Notes: generated by a model not told the origin, from the sequence alone. Numbered from the stretch's first letter, positions 44,688 through 57,077 are shown. The stretch is DNA of 64,000 nt from Auriscalpium vulgare (GCA_019915015.1 JAHBBC010000012.1:434001-498000); one strand, 5' to 3'. A program made the numbers and translations.

Positions 44688-47600
44688 TCACTCAACCTCA
44701 TTCAAAGCCCCCCGCAGCACGCGCACACGCTGCTCTACTGCATCCAGAGCGCGGCCGATTTCGGCGACCTCGGCCTGCCACTCACTTGTGGGTCGCGTCG
44801 TGCTGTCCTCGCCCGGATGCGCAGGCGGGAGCTGCACGACGGGCGGCGGGCCCACAGCGGCGCGCCCCGCGCTGAGCTCGTCCCACAGCGCAGTGACGAT
44901 GCCCTGCACCCAGCGCTCGCGCTCCTCCGTCTTGCGCATCTCCTTCCGGCGGCCCGCCTCCTCGCGGCGCCCGACGAGCATGAGCGTCCACACGTTCGAG
45001 ATGACGAGCATCGCGATGGCGAAGTATAGTATCGTCGAGGTCGAGGACTGGTCCCACGCGTCCGAGACAAGGTCGATCGCGGTCGATGCCGAGTTCGTAG
45101 CGACGCTGAGCGCGCCGTCGAACGTGTCGTACGCCCACTGCAGTCCGCGCTGGTTGCGCTCGTGCTCGCGCGACTTGCGCGCCGCGTTTTCGTTGAACGG
45201 CTCGGCCCTTGAGGGGTCGGCAGGCGCAATCGGGGCGGCGACGGGCTCGACGGCGGCGACAACAGCTGGGTCCACGCCTGCTGGGATGAACTCTGTTTGG
45301 TGCTGCTGGATGTATGCACGCATGGCCTTGTCCAGGTCAGCGTGGTACGTCTTCTGGCCTTCGATCGCGGATTTCTCAATGATGCCTGTGAGAATGCGAA
45401 AGGTTCACCACGAGCAATAGACAGAGGCGGATGACCTGGCTCACCCTTGATGAAACTCCTCCCTGTCCAGTCCACCTGTGTAGTGACTATCACCTTGGTA
45501 GACACTGCACTCGCCCACATGATGCAGGTGCGGGTTTTGACGGCGAAAACACCCCCACTCGGTACGTCCGGAGTCCGGGTCGTCGTAAGCGTAATGATGT
45601 GGTCGTCAAAGTCTGAATATATAGTCTCGTCGCGTAACTCGCACTTGGTCTGCCGAGGTCCGATGCTACCTGTCAACGGCTTGATGTAAGACATATTGCG
45701 CGCCAGGTTCTTTGTATCGGCAGAGGGAGCCCAGTCTGAGATCTGGATATCTAGAAGCACTGTAAAAATGACGGACGACAGGATGAAGGTAATACACATA
45801 CCGTCAAGTTTCTGATCCACCCGCATGAAGTCTTTGATGAAGCCGCTCGCAAACATCAGATTGTAGATCCTCTCTGGGGTGCCAGGGAACACCGCCTGCA
45901 TAGCGGTCTCATTCAAGTGCTTCCCATCCCGCCCACACGCACATTGCGTGGCTTTCCGCAACGGCACTGCAGAGCCCTTCGACGACGTCTGTGTCAGTTG
46001 TGGCGGGGCAACTTGGGATCCTATACTAGGCTCTGCCGCGCCGTCCTCCGAAAGTCCGTCCTCTGGGCGAGCCAACCGCCATATGTTGTAAATGACGTCA
46101 TAGACTGTGTCGCGCGCGAGGAACGAGGCGAATGTGTATTTTGCGTTACGCGTGGTCATTTGGATGGCATTCGGAATCACAAAGGCGGTCATCTTCTTGT
46201 CAAGCGATTGGATGTCGTAGATTGGGACGATGAGCTGTCAATAGTTCAGCAACGACAGGCACCGCGGTCAGACGAAGGACATACGTCAGTTATCCAGCCG
46301 AAGATGTTCGCGTGGAAGCAGATGTGGTTCTCCGAGATGTAGATGCGGCCCTGAATGAGGATTTCTCGCTGCAGAGCGCAACCATAATCTGGCGAGATGT
46401 TAGCATGCTCTCCTACCTAGACACGTGAGCGTCACACACCTTCGATGAGATAGTCTCCTTCCGGCACAGTCGAGAACAAGTCGTGGAAGTCGGCATTCCG
46501 CTTGTTGCTAGCGACCGCAAAGCCGGTGACAGGGATGTCGTCCTCGTTGAGTTCCGCCAGCAGCGCGTCGTCGTCGTCCTCATCGTCGCCCGACGAGCTA
46601 CCGTAGTTGGACTCGGAGCCATTCCCATCGTGTCTTGGGATGGTGAGCGAGTTGTGCCGAGAGTGCATGCCGTCCGGTGAGGCGTAGAAGGCGGCCGACT
46701 CGGACGACGATTGCGGCGCGTGGCTGTATCTGCCGTTGAGTGCGGACGAGCGCGGCGGGTTGGAGGCGGTAGACCCATTGCGCTTGACGCCGCGGCGCGG
46801 GGGTGATCCAGGCGTCGACGAGACGGTGCTGCTGCGCGAGGGCGTCACGTCGGGCCTGCGCCCGGGGTTGGCCATGGCGAGGCCGGACGCGGCGATGGCG
46901 GACGCGAGGCCCGTCGGCTTGCGCTTGGGCGAGCGCGTCTCCTTCTCTGCGGGGACGGAGGTCGAACCGCGGCGCCAGAGGCGGCGCTTGCGCCCGCTGG
47001 CGGTCGACGCGATGGACATGGTGTCGGCGTCGCGGTCGCGGCCTGGGACGAGCAGCCCGGGGTCGAGCGTCGCACCTGCGATGGTGTGGCTGCGCACCTG
47101 GGACTGGGACTGGGTGGGCGTGAGGGCATCGGGGGAGCTGCTGACGGGCGAGGTCTGGTATTCTGGCGGGGGTATGCCGTCGGGCGAGTCTACGACGGGC
47201 ATGTTGAGGCCAAGCGAAGAGGTGGCAGAGATCTTCTCGTCGTCGAGGCTCCGCCGCGGTGCAGAGACAGGAGGCGGGTTTGATTCCGCGGCGGGCGGGC
47301 GGGAGGATGAGCGGGTGACGGAAAGTCTGCGGACACGGTCGCGGAGGTTTCCCATCGACGACGAGGGTGTAATTGAACGCCCGGCAGCAAGCTTGTTGGC
47401 GCTGGGTGTCGGTGTGGGCATGCCGTCGTCGGAGGTAGAGAGATTGGAAAGGGAGAGGGCGTTTGGGCGACGCCCACGGGTGGAACCCTGTCCTTCGTTG
47501 TCGTTTCTGACGCTGCCCTCGCGACTGGGGAACGATCCGGCGTGGCTGGAGGGAGACGGGGGTATGACAGTGACACTGGGTGATGAGTGCTGCGATCCGG

Positions 47601-47772
47601 ATGCGCTAGGTGAGACACCGTCATTAGGCGACGGTGGTGTGACTTCAAACGCTGGGTGTCCCCCTGGCTTGGACGGCGCCGACAAGACTCGCGCTCGAGG
47701 CTCCGGCGACGGTGAAGCGTTGCGCGAGCGGTCGGGCTTGCCCTTGAGCTTGGAGAAGAAGCTGGGCGGCAT
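44688..47772 (-). CDS. Lam/Aster-type GRAM-VASt sterol transporter
   Basis: Membrane-anchored intracellular sterol transfer protein at ER contact sites, of the yeast Lam/Ltc and animal Aster/GRAMD1 group. Start MPPSFFSKLKGKPDRS at 47,772; stop at 44,688. About six exons. The N-terminal 420 residues are disordered and Ser/Pro-rich. The GRAM domain follows (FHDLFSTVPEGDYLIED, YISENHICFHANIFGWIT, TTRNAKYTFASFLARDTVYD). The VASt sterol-binding domain comes next (AVFPGTPERIYNLMFASGF, MSYIKPLTGSIGPRQTKCEL, VTTQVDWTGRSFIKG). Near the C-terminus lies one transmembrane helix (ILYFAIAMLVISNVWTLML) and a final coiled-coil-like stretch. The domain order and length are complete and no break is seen. Confidence 0.92.
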
Positions 47773-48534
47773 GATTTATTCGTGGGCTATTCGTGACTGC
47801 GACGGCGCAATGATGGTATGGCGTCCAGCGCGTCAAAGAGCTCGTCGCGAGCGTTCAAAAGGTGGACGATGCTATGACCAGCGAGGAGACGACAGAGTCG
47901 ACGGGAGGAGAAGAGACGGCGAGCACAGCTCTCTTCTTCCCACCGTCACCGCGTCACCGGGCGTCTGCACAATATCTTGATGCCAACCTCGTCTCGCTCG
48001 ACGTGCAGCTCAACGATCCCGCCGTGCTCTTCTGCAGAGCTCTAGCCGGCCTCACGCAACTGCGATCTCGCACTTTTGATCGGTTTATGATTCATAAATT
48101 ATAAGTTAAAGTGAGGTGAGTATCATCCGTGCGCCTCGGACCAGCAGCAGGCGCTCAACGTCGTCGACGTCGGACATGGATAGTTACTAGGATCTTAGCA
48201 CAGAAGACAGTCGATTTTGTTCTAGTTGATGCGCTTGACGTATAGATACACCAGAGATCGTGTCTTCTTCAAGAGATTTCACATGAACGCCCGCGCGCGC
48301 ACGTCCGACGAGATCACTGAGTCTGAACCGGCCGACCGGTCAACTGGGAGCAAGCATGCCGTCATGATTTTCTACCCGTAGCGTGCAGTGAGCAGCAGTT
48401 TTTGAATTTGTGTGCTCTGGTACACGCCTTTCAGGTGAGGTTCTGTACTATCCGAAGATTCTCCTTGTTTGACGAGCCTTTAGAGCGCTGAGCGGAGCGA
48501 TTTACAAGACTCTGCAAGTACTACGCGGTGTTGT
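47773..48534. other. Intergenic upstream of the sterol transporter
   Basis: Holds that gene's promoter. Open frames near 47,862-48,104 are not recognised. Cassette copy 3 similarity starts at about 48,535. Confidence 0.4.
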
Positions 48535-49508
48535 GAGGGTGTCCAACAATCCAACGCGGAACTACAGCTAGACCACGGCATAAATTGGGTTTTCTTCTGG
48601 CGATTGTTATCCCCTCGCAACTGGTCGCACCATTGTTCCATATACAAATATTATTCAATATTCTTGTTTTTGTTTTTGGACAAAATGTCTGATGCAGCTC
48701 AAACCTACCGCCTAGTCGCGGACGTTTCTGGAACCGCTGCATCGTGTCAGCCATCTCCTCTCGGCGGTGCGAGTGTGGAGTCGGCGCGAGCGCGCGTCTC
48801 CTCCCGAAGAATCGGGGCAATTTATCGGAAAGTTCGGCAATTGTGGAAGAACAAGTATGGGTGACTGTGGGCGATTACCGCCTGCTACCATCCACGTGTA
48901 TCTCAGTCTAGACATAATATCCGTAAGTGAGTCCGGTCGGAACAAAGGAACAATGCGACAGACGTTGAACGTGCAGGTCCGCCGCCCAGGCTCAGGCTTT
49001 ACGCCTAGCTGGTCCAGGAACTTTGGGGATTATTCGAAGACTTCCGGCGGAGATCGAGCATGTTAGCCATGTGCAGGAACCGATTTAGAGGAGCGAGGCG
49101 GACGAGCGCGAGCAGTGTTCTTCTCGTGGGCTACGCAGGTTGCATATATTCAGCACCGGAAACACGTTGCAGGCGATCAAATGTTGCAGCATTTCTGCGC
49201 CCGCATGCTCCGAGGAAGCCAGGACGGGGATGATGGAAGTAGGCATGTCGCCTGGCGGACTCTGATACTAGGTAGGTCGTCCCAGCACTTCGGTACGCGC
49301 AATGCTGTGATGGACATTCGTTAGCGAGGAACGAAAGACACGAGGAAGCGGACTGGTTAACGGTCCCGGCGCACTGCACTTGCTAGCCGATGGCCAAAGC
49401 GCGACCTGCCGGCGCGTCTATAAGGCAGCGGCCCCTGCGCTTCTAAACCCTCCAATTGTCCTCCCAGACAACTTCCGCCTCGATCCACCACCGCCCCGAT
49501 TACACACG

Positions 49509-51522
49509 ATGCTTTCTTACCAGAATCTCAACACACAGCAGTTGGAGGGAGACTTCCCCGCCGCGAATGCGTCGTGGTGGCCAGTCAATGGCATTGACAA
49601 CGGCAGTGGCACAGACGGCGGCAACTTCAACAACAACGGCCAGGCAGGCACTCCCTATGGGGGCATCCCAGCCCCCACAGGTGTCAGCTTCGCACTGGGG
49701 CCTGCCTCAGCGGCGTATCAACCCGCTCGCCACAGGACCGACCTCGAAGGTCAAGCTGAACACGACGTTTACACCGTGAGTGTGATGTACTTAGGGTGTG
49801 GACTGTATGCTTACCGGGTCCGCCATCGTAGTTCTCTCCCGTGGTCCAGAACGACCATGCCTTCAGTCCGACGCCTGCGCCACGCCAGAGTGTGAGTAGA
49901 GTCATCACACAGCTTGACAGTAGTACTCACATGGCGCCTCAAACCTCTAGAACACGACGGAACTGCCTCTGCCGGCGGGATCCGTCGATATCATTGGGAA
50001 GTCGTTAGTAGACAACGCGGACCTCTTCAAGGATTTTGTCGAACGCGTCTACTACCCCCAGGGTGATCAGAACGTGAGCTCGGTGAGCACTCATCTCGCG
50101 CTATGTATGAAATCGGATTCCAACTGACCGCTGCTCATCACGCAGCACCACGCCAACGCCACTGCGGGCAACGCCGCCGTTCATCCACAGCGGAGTTATG
50201 CCTTGGCTCGCCACACTCCCGCTGCGCTGATGGCCGCGATGCAGAATCTCACCGGCGTGATGCGTCCACTGTATCCCAACGTCAGTAGCCGCCATTTGTC
50301 GCCATAGGTTGACCACTCACGTATGACTTGACAGCAGTACCAATCGACAGGCATCAACACCGCATCGCCCGCGTGGCATCCCGGTCCCGTGCCGTCCATG
50401 GGTGGCTCGTCCTATGAGCAGCCCGTCCCCGCGCTCACAGTTAACCCGCGTGTGATCGCCCCGTTGCCATCACGCTACACATCGCCGGGGTCATCGAGGT
50501 CATCGAGGTCCCCGGTCACGCCGACAAGCATCACATCCTACCCACCTGTCGGCGTCCTGTCGACGCCGCCGCTCACCCCCACCCACGGCGCGGGGTCATT
50601 CCCGGCATACATTCAGGGGAGGGAGCCATACCTGGGAGCTCCGCAGGTCTCCTTCGACACGGGCTTCTACACGTCCGCTATGGCCACATCCCTCGTTAAC
50701 GGCGCACCATGGCCGCTGACACCTCCGGAGTTCACCCTAGTTGCGCCTTTGCCTGCAGCTAGGGCCTCCCGGAGGACGTTCGACGAGCTCGGAGATGACG
50801 AGCCTACAGCAATATCATCGCAGGCGAAGAAGAGGAAGGTGGAGAAGTCCAGGGTCGGTGACTGCGCGGGCCGTCGTAAGAGGGCCCGATCGCACGCAGA
50901 CAAGGCCCTGGCAGTGAAAGAAATTAGATCCAAGACGAGCGACCGCGGGCATGGGAGCCGCGCGGCCAACAACGGTCCAAGATTTCTAATTCCATCCTCC
51001 GCAGGGCCTAGTGCCTTGCCGTCAATAGGAGGATCGGGGTTGCGGACCGCGCCGTCTTGGACTGGGGAGAAGCCGGGCATATTCAACAACGAAGTGGAGG
51101 GAGAATGTGGAGGGCTGGAGGAGGAGGATGCGGTGGTAGAGGAGGAGAAGATGGGGTTGAAGGGGGAGATGGGGAAGGATATGAGGAAGGTGCAAGAAGA
51201 CCAAGTCCTGACGCGAGAGGCAGACCCGCGCCTGTCCTGCGAGGTCCCGCACTGCGTGGACAGGGCTGGGAAGACGCCGACATTCAAAACTCAAATTGAC
51301 TACAAAAGGCACCTGAGGGAGATACACAAGCTGGAAATCAATGATGGACAGCGTCAGCCGATCGCAAACCCGAAGCTCCACGTATGTGGGATATGCGAGA
51401 CCGAGCTCTCGCGGTCGGACGCGGTGAAAAGACATCAACGCTCGAAGGTCTGCGGCGAGCGCGCTGAGGAGCTTGAAAAACAAAGGCGAGCAATAGAGAG
51501 GAGGGCGGGTCAGATGGAGTAA
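49509..51522 (+). CDS. C2H2 zinc-finger protein of the cassette, copy 3, with a different DNA-binding end
   Basis: Start MLSYQNLNTQQLEGDF at 49,509, TATA box at 49,419. Five exons as in the other copies; the third exon is slightly longer. The disordered N-terminal two thirds and the KKRKVEKSR nuclear-localisation motif closely match copies 1 and 2. From about 51,120 the sequence departs completely. The C-terminus is CEVPHCVDRAGKTPTF with YKRHLREIH, then HVCGICETELSRSDAVKRHQ and CGERAEE, so there are still two zinc-finger-like units in the same place, but with unrelated contact residues. Similarity resumes right after the stop (near 51,540). The frame is open. Probably a functional variant with altered DNA specificity. 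Confidence 0.72.
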
Positions 51523-53217
51523 GGCGACCAAGGTTGGGACGTACCAGTCGGACATTTCATATCTGTTGTATTTGTTTCCGTTTTTCTTTCTTTACTTTCT
51601 TTTTCTATTTCTGTTATATCTTTTTCTTATCGATGGCGTCGTAGCGATCAATATTCTTCTGCTTCTCTAAACAATGGCTCTGACCTGTGTGGGTTTCTCC
51701 GGGGAGGCGAGGCAACTCGTGTTGGCGTGCGTGCGACCGACAACGGCATCTGGGGCACTTGCGGGGGAAACATCCGGTAGACGAAAGCCAAGGCGGGCGG
51801 CTGCTGGAACGACGCTCGTTAGCTCACCGCCAGCAATATTGGAGGTAGCACGCACAAAACAGCAGCAGGGCAAGTGGTGCGCCGGCCATACACCCTGATC
51901 CTCTTGATGTCGGAGAAGGGAAAGTCATGGCCGTTGCGCATGGTCAGGGTCAGCAGCCGCGCAATGTTCGCGTGGTGCTGGACGTTCCTTGAGTAAGTCC
52001 CGTGCAATCTGTACTTGCATTGTGACGAACAAACGCAGCCGCCTTCTTCGGCCTTCGGTATCCTGGTTCATGACGCGTTTGGCGCCAAGGCCTGGGCTGC
52101 GCTCTCCCCTCACAAATTGCAGCTGGGACGAAACGTCTATTGCAAAAAGCCGTTGTATTTTGTCGACCGCGCGCAAGCCAACCGTCCTCGGACTGATACA
52201 AGATCGTCCACGGATTGCAGAACCTCCTCCTTGTCACCTCTCCATGTTGGAAGTGCTCCAAGCGCTTCATCCGTCGGACAACCACCGGACAACCCCAGGG
52301 TCATAGAGGGTCATAGCCAGCCAGAAGAGACAGCCGATTCAAATAGACATCCTGGCCGAAGTCGAAAAGACAGACGCCATTGTGCCAGAAGATCTATGCG
52401 ACATCAACGTAGGCGCCCAACAGCCGAGTGTAGCGAGCAAAACGCACCTCGGCAACCGCCTTCGTTCAATAGTGCATTCAACAGCGGCCCAGATATCACC
52501 GGTCTATCCAGGACGGCGGACGTTGTCCCAATCTACGGCGGCTTGTGGGACAAAACTGGTGACGTGCAGGTGAAGCAGGCGGGTGCATGTAAGTACCCTC
52601 GTCAAATATGCCAATGGAAGGGAACAATGGTGCCGACACGGAGGGGGGTCCAAGGCAATAATGCACTGGCGATGTAGGGAAGGCTGGCCACCAGGACATC
52701 CAGGAGTTTCAGTGCGCGGCGACCAGCAGAGGCGATATGACTGCACTTGTCATGTCCCTGTTTCAACCATTTGGGATCAACGGTTCGTTCGATGCGGCGG
52801 GCATGGCTCATACCATGATAAAGCTGCAATGCTGTCATCCCATACGCATGCATATACACTCCCAAGCGGGATGGAGCATCAGGCACGGACGTTGGCAGAT
52901 AGGTCGGAGTGCCACGGTGCAGACGATGGAGGCCCTCTAAACGAGCGTATGGGGAGCTCCGCGACTGTGCCTCTTTGTTCAAGGCCGTTGACTGACCTGG
53001 TCTCAGGACCACGTAGTCGCACCCGACGCGTATGCCTCCCGCGTACCCGACGCGGCTTTGCGTTTTACCTCACCACTCCTCAGTCTCCGATGCGCCAGAG
53101 AGCACAGAAAGCCAGCGTGAAGGATCGAGGTTGGAAGGAGGTGAGCTGGAGCACGGTCTCAAAATTTCGACTGATCCGTATCGTGGAAACATCTCCAGAT
53201 CCCACGTGCACGTGATC
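51523..53217. other. 3' part of cassette copy 3, no clear gene
   Basis: Counterpart of 21,488-23,100, more diverged. Frames such as plus 52,015-52,677 (FGAKAWAALSPHKLQLGRN) look like remnants of a coding gene, and the same words appear in copies 1 and 2 in shifted frames. No family is recognised. Confidence 0.45.
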
Positions 53218-53569
53218 CTGTGGTAGGTAGACCGTAGACTTGACTCCGATCACTTGAGCACGGGTGCAAGGGCTTCGGCACTTATACAAGGGATATGCAA
53301 GCTTAGATCTTCGTCTGCTAACTTGTCTTGTCGGCGTCTGCGACCGATGCCCATGACGGACAAAGGGAAGCAGGGAACTAATGCCTCTTTCGTCACTGCA
53401 GGCAACAATAAATCGGCAGCAGGCCCTTCCGCTACGCCGCATTATTCGCAACACGAAGCGTTACAAAGAGAGTGGTCGTGATACATCTTGTCGAACAACG
53501 TTGTGTGTCCCCGAGTTACCCTCCCTCCAAGTGGGCAAGATAGCTGCCGCGCGTGCCAGCGACCCTACT

Positions 53570-54224
53570 ACCGCCCGTCCGGGCCCGGTCCTTCATCATC
53601 TGGGAAGCAAGACCATTTATCTGCGCTCACGTTCAGCTAGGCCTTGCTACCACAGAGGCAAATGGAACGTACCGGAGCTCCAAGCCCAGCAGTACCATCC
53701 ATCACTGCATGTCGTCGCTCCGGTCCAGCCTATGCCTTTGTACAGAAGTCAGTGGTCCGTCGCTCAACGGCGGGCATGGTGTGATGCGCACCTCCGCATT
53801 GTCCATAACCGCTGATTACATCTCGGGCATGGACAGCGCCCGTGGTGGTGCGCGTCGACAAGGCGGCGGACGGGCCCGGTCCTTCATCATCTGGGAAGCA
53901 AGACCATTTATCTGCGCTCACGTTCAGCTAGGCCTTGCTACCACAGAGGCAAATGGAACGTACCGGAGCTCCAAGCCCAGCAGTACCATCCATCACTGCA
54001 TGTCGTCGCTCCGGTCCAGCCTATGCCTTTGTACAGAAGTCAATGGTCCGTCGCTCAACGGCGGGCATGGTGTGATGCGCACCTCCGCATTGTCCATAAC
54101 CGTCGACCACGTCTCGGGCATGGACAGCGCTCGTGGTGGTGCGCGGCGACAAGGCGACTCCTAAGACGGCCGGCATAGCCGCGGCCAGAGACAAGAGGCA
54201 GGCGAGTGTACGAAGGGGAGCCAT
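53570..54224 (-). CDS. Small secreted protein with two CBM1 cellulose-binding modules
   Basis: Predicted extracellular protein of 142 residues with no catalytic domain. Start MAPLRTLACLLSLAAAM at 54,224, a clear signal peptide. Exons 54083-54224, 53964-54020, 53792-53911, 53673-53729 and 53570-53622 join in frame. Each CBM1 is split by two introns: GYGQCGG, then GWTGATTCSDGWYC-WAWSS, then DKWSCFP, which has the aromatic and Cys positions of fungal CBM1. A linker, PSAALSTRTTTGAVHARDV, joins the modules, and the second ends DDEGPGPDGR before TAG. Both modules and their introns are almost identical, so the second arose by recent tandem duplication. Stand-alone CBM1 proteins may disrupt or tag cellulose, or be remnants of cellulases. 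No neighbouring cellulase is present in the window. Confidence 0.85.
53582..54159. repeat. 289-bp tandem duplication carrying one CBM1 module each
   Basis: Two units, starting at 53,582 and 53,871 with CGGGCCCGGTCC, differ at only a few positions. Each holds two introns and the exons of one cellulose-binding module. Confidence 0.9.
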
Positions 54225-54537
54225 AGGAGAATCGTGTCCTACGAACAAAGTTACCCTACAGCTCATGACAATTTATACGTCCGCTGCCCGTTGCCGCAGT
54301 CGCCGGGGTATAACTACGGCCGTGATACAGATGCTGGGCACCTCATGGTCGCAGATCCGGCGAGGGAAGAGGCAAGAGGGTGCCGAGTAGCAAATGGGTA
54401 GGGTCCACGAGTGGTCCACGATGCCCACCACGCGTACGCATGCAGATGGAATGAATCGGCCGTAGTCAACGGGAAAGATTCACATAGTCATAGGGCTGAA
54501 TAAACAGCGGCCGACTCGGCGGTCGTGAGTAAGTATA

Positions 54538-54612
54538 CCAAGAAGTATGTTCAACGTGCCACGGAGACAGAGATCCAAGAAGTATGTTCAACGGGCCACG
54601 GAGACAGAGATG
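54538..54612. repeat. 37-bp tandem duplication
   Basis: Two units reading AAGAAGTATGTTCAACG, then GCCACGGAGACAGAGAT, one base different between them. Confidence 0.8.
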
Positions 54613-55777
54613 TTTTGCATGACTGGATCCGAGATTTCAGCATACTATTGCTGGCAGCGGCAGCGCGAATCGTCTATGCGGAAAGAAAGAACCGTGGCCT
54701 TTGAACTGAGCTTCAGTCTCGAAACCAGCTGATCATCACAAGCTCGGACAACTCGGACGTCCGACTTCACGCGGTTGCGTTCCACAGGAGCACAAGGTGG
54801 CTTTTCCTCTCTGAGTAAACGATGGACCGACTTGAAGTGTTCTCTCGAGTGATGGAATTCGAAGGCTCGCGCGAAGCTGGGCGAAAAAGATGATGGAAGT
54901 TCCCGGGGATGACTTCGATGTCGTCTTGATCGAGCTACAGAATCAAAAACACCGGGATGCAAGTGGATTTTAGAAAAGGATGACCTGTAGTCGCCGGGAA
55001 ATCTTCAACAATTGATAAGAGAACTGATCACTAGCCCACAACGCGTACCACGCACCTTGGACCGAACTGAGAGGCAACTAAGACGGTGGCAGTGGTCGAC
55101 GGCAGGCAAATCAACACGTCTGACTTGAACACATGATGAGCCGCAGTTGTCCGTCACTACTGAAGAACCAATGGCGACGTACATATGTACCTGTATCATC
55201 ACTTGGGCATCCGTGGCGGAGCCTGTGTACAGCAATTATGAGTGGACGTGACAGTCACTATATGATACATACACCGCATACTAGTCCCTCATAATCGGCA
55301 ATATTGTCTCGGAACGACTATCTTCTGATACCATAAGGTCAAGCTACGGCGACCAGGCATTGTCCATGCTCCGACTGGATAGCGGCGGCGGCGGAAGCGG
55401 TGATGGTGGGGGACCAGTGACCGTCTGTCGGCGACGGGGAGAGTTTTGTCGCTAGACGGACCGGAGACTCGTAGTCTCCGTAACTTGACCTTATGGAAGA
55501 TCATTCTGACTTGCGGGAAGCGGCAGGAGCCCGAACCTGCCCGAACCCAGTGAAGGTAAAGTGAACTGTACTAGTCTCCTTCGAGTTTGCCGACCACGCG
55601 CAGAAGTATGAATCTGATGGATAATGGGTGACTTCCCGCAGGATTTGTATGCGTTGCAGAGGGCAATTCGGAGAGCGGAAGTCGGAGTGAATCAGAGTGT
55701 CAGTGCAGAGAGGTTGGTGACCTGACTCATGACCAGATCATTGGAAGTATAGGGATTACTTAATATTATCTCCCGGA

Positions 55778-55832
55778 TCCAGCGGATCCGCCGGATCCGC
55801 CGGATCCGCCGGATTTGCCGGATTTGCCGGAT
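55778..55832. repeat. 9-bp CCGGATCCG-type repeat
   Basis: Six or so units, the last two changed to CCGGATTTG. The unit is a multiple of three, so the frame across it on the minus strand codes for RIR and QIR tripeptides. Confidence 0.8.
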
Positions 55833-56089
55833 CGGGACTTTTGCCTTCACCGGTTTTTCGTATTTCGCCTTCAGAGCTTTTTCGTATTTCGCCTTAAGCA
55901 CTTTATGTAATAAATTCGCTTCAGCAACTTCAGAAATATGCGTTAAGTGACTCTAGGGATATAGCTTCAAGCATTTTTCAGAGGAATCCATTCACACACT
56001 TTTCAGTTATCCTTTCAGGCTTTTTACATAGACCTTCAAGCACTTTTCCAAAGCCTTCAGCCACTTTTCAAGACTCCCTTCAGGCATTT

Positions 56090-56400
56090 CTCTAGACTCC
56101 CTTCATGCATTTCTGTAGACTCCCTTCAGGCATTTCTCTACAGTCCCTTCAGGCATTTTTCATTTATTCCTTCAGGCATTTTTCACATATCCCTTCAGGG
56201 ATTTTTCATTTATCCCTTCAGGCATTTTTCAGATATTGCTTCAGGCATTTTTCATTTATTCCTTCAGGCATTTTTCACATATCCCTTCAGGCATTTTTCA
56301 TTTATCCCTTCAGGCATTTTTCATTTATCCCTTCAGGCATTGTTCAAGACTCCCTTCAGACACTTTTCAAAAGTCCCTTCAGACACTTTACATAGCCACA
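56090..56400. repeat. About 24-bp minisatellite (CCTTCAGGCATTTTTCATTTAT)
   Basis: About a dozen units beginning CCCTTCAGGCATTT with two alternating tails (CATTTATC and CACATATC). Degenerate units spread from about 55,850 to 56,960, interrupted by unique sequence near 56,400-56,700. Because the unit is a multiple of three it makes artificial open frames (SLQAFF / FRHFS). Confidence 0.85.
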
Positions 56401-56592
56401 TTCCAGACTTGCACACAGATGCACTCCCCACATCCGCCAGAGACTTACCTGTTTATTACTTGACTAACCTCATTTACACTGGTCCAACATCTGTAATATC
56501 TTTAGCACAGAACACCTTTAACTTGAATATATTTTGCGTAACATGGACATGCATTGCATCATATATATGCTAAGCTGTGTCGCTTAGCTATG

Positions 56593-56680
56593 GTCATAGT
56601 GGTCTATTGGTTATAGCGCAGCTTGTGCTGTGTGCACCTTGATGGTGACAATGATGGCGGTTCGAATCCCGTTGTCTGAA
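56593..56680 (+). ncRNA. tRNA-like element or tRNA-derived relic
   Basis: TGGTCTATTGG (56,600-56,610) fits a Pol III A box and GGTTCGAATCC (56,659-56,669) a perfect B box at tRNA spacing. The acceptor ends do not pair and the T-stem has mismatches, so a working tRNA is unlikely. It lies between two blocks of the 24-bp minisatellite. Confidence 0.3.
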
Positions 56681-57077
56681 TTTTGACCTAGATCGCACCA
56701 GAGATATTTTCACTTCAGCCAAAAAATGCTTCTCCCCTTCACGCATTCTTTAATTTCCCCTTCAGACTGAATTTATATTTTGACTTCAGGCACTTTCCAA
56801 TGTTGCTTCAGAGCTTTTTCCCAGTCTAGCTCCAGCCACTTTTCATTTTTACATTCAGTGGCTTTACGTTTGGTGGCGGCATTCACGCGTTCACTAGCTC
56901 ACTTGTTCTTGTTCACGCGCTCCCTCAAAAAATCCCTTCAGTCTATATTCACTCATGTATGCCAAAATCAGTGAAGTCAAAAGTTTGTTTTCAGAACTAT
57001 ATAGTTGCAGCAAGCCACCGCAACGTCGCTGTGCTGTTAACGTGCGGTGTGCACGCACGGGTAAGTCGAGCAGCCCC

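Larger units (their letters stand above)
48535..53217 (+). repeat. Cassette copy 3, partial and more diverged
   Basis: Same orientation as copy 1 and similar to about 18,520-23,100: the divergent promoter region, the zinc-finger gene and the non-coding 3' part. The NTPase half is absent. The right edge again reads CACGTGCACGTGATCCTGTG (to 53,217), as at copy 1. Left-end similarity fades gradually near 48,535. Confidence 0.85.
54225..57077. other. Gene-poor, repeat-rich region
   Basis: About 2.8 kb without a recognised protein gene. It holds a 37-bp tandem pair, a 9-bp repeat, a 24-bp minisatellite and a tRNA-like element, each listed separately. Frames such as minus 54,645-54,962 are unrecognised. 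Confidence 0.55.

Noticed and set aside
46736..47980. 414-codon plus-strand frame opposite the sterol transporter
   Set aside because: Antisense of its disordered N-terminus; no domain.
56105..56395. Open frames rich in FRHFS and SLQAFF
   Set aside because: Produced by the 24-bp minisatellite, whose unit is a multiple of three; not a gene.
56090..56400. CRISPR-like array of regular repeats
   Set aside because: Head-to-tail minisatellite without unique spacers, in a eukaryotic genome.
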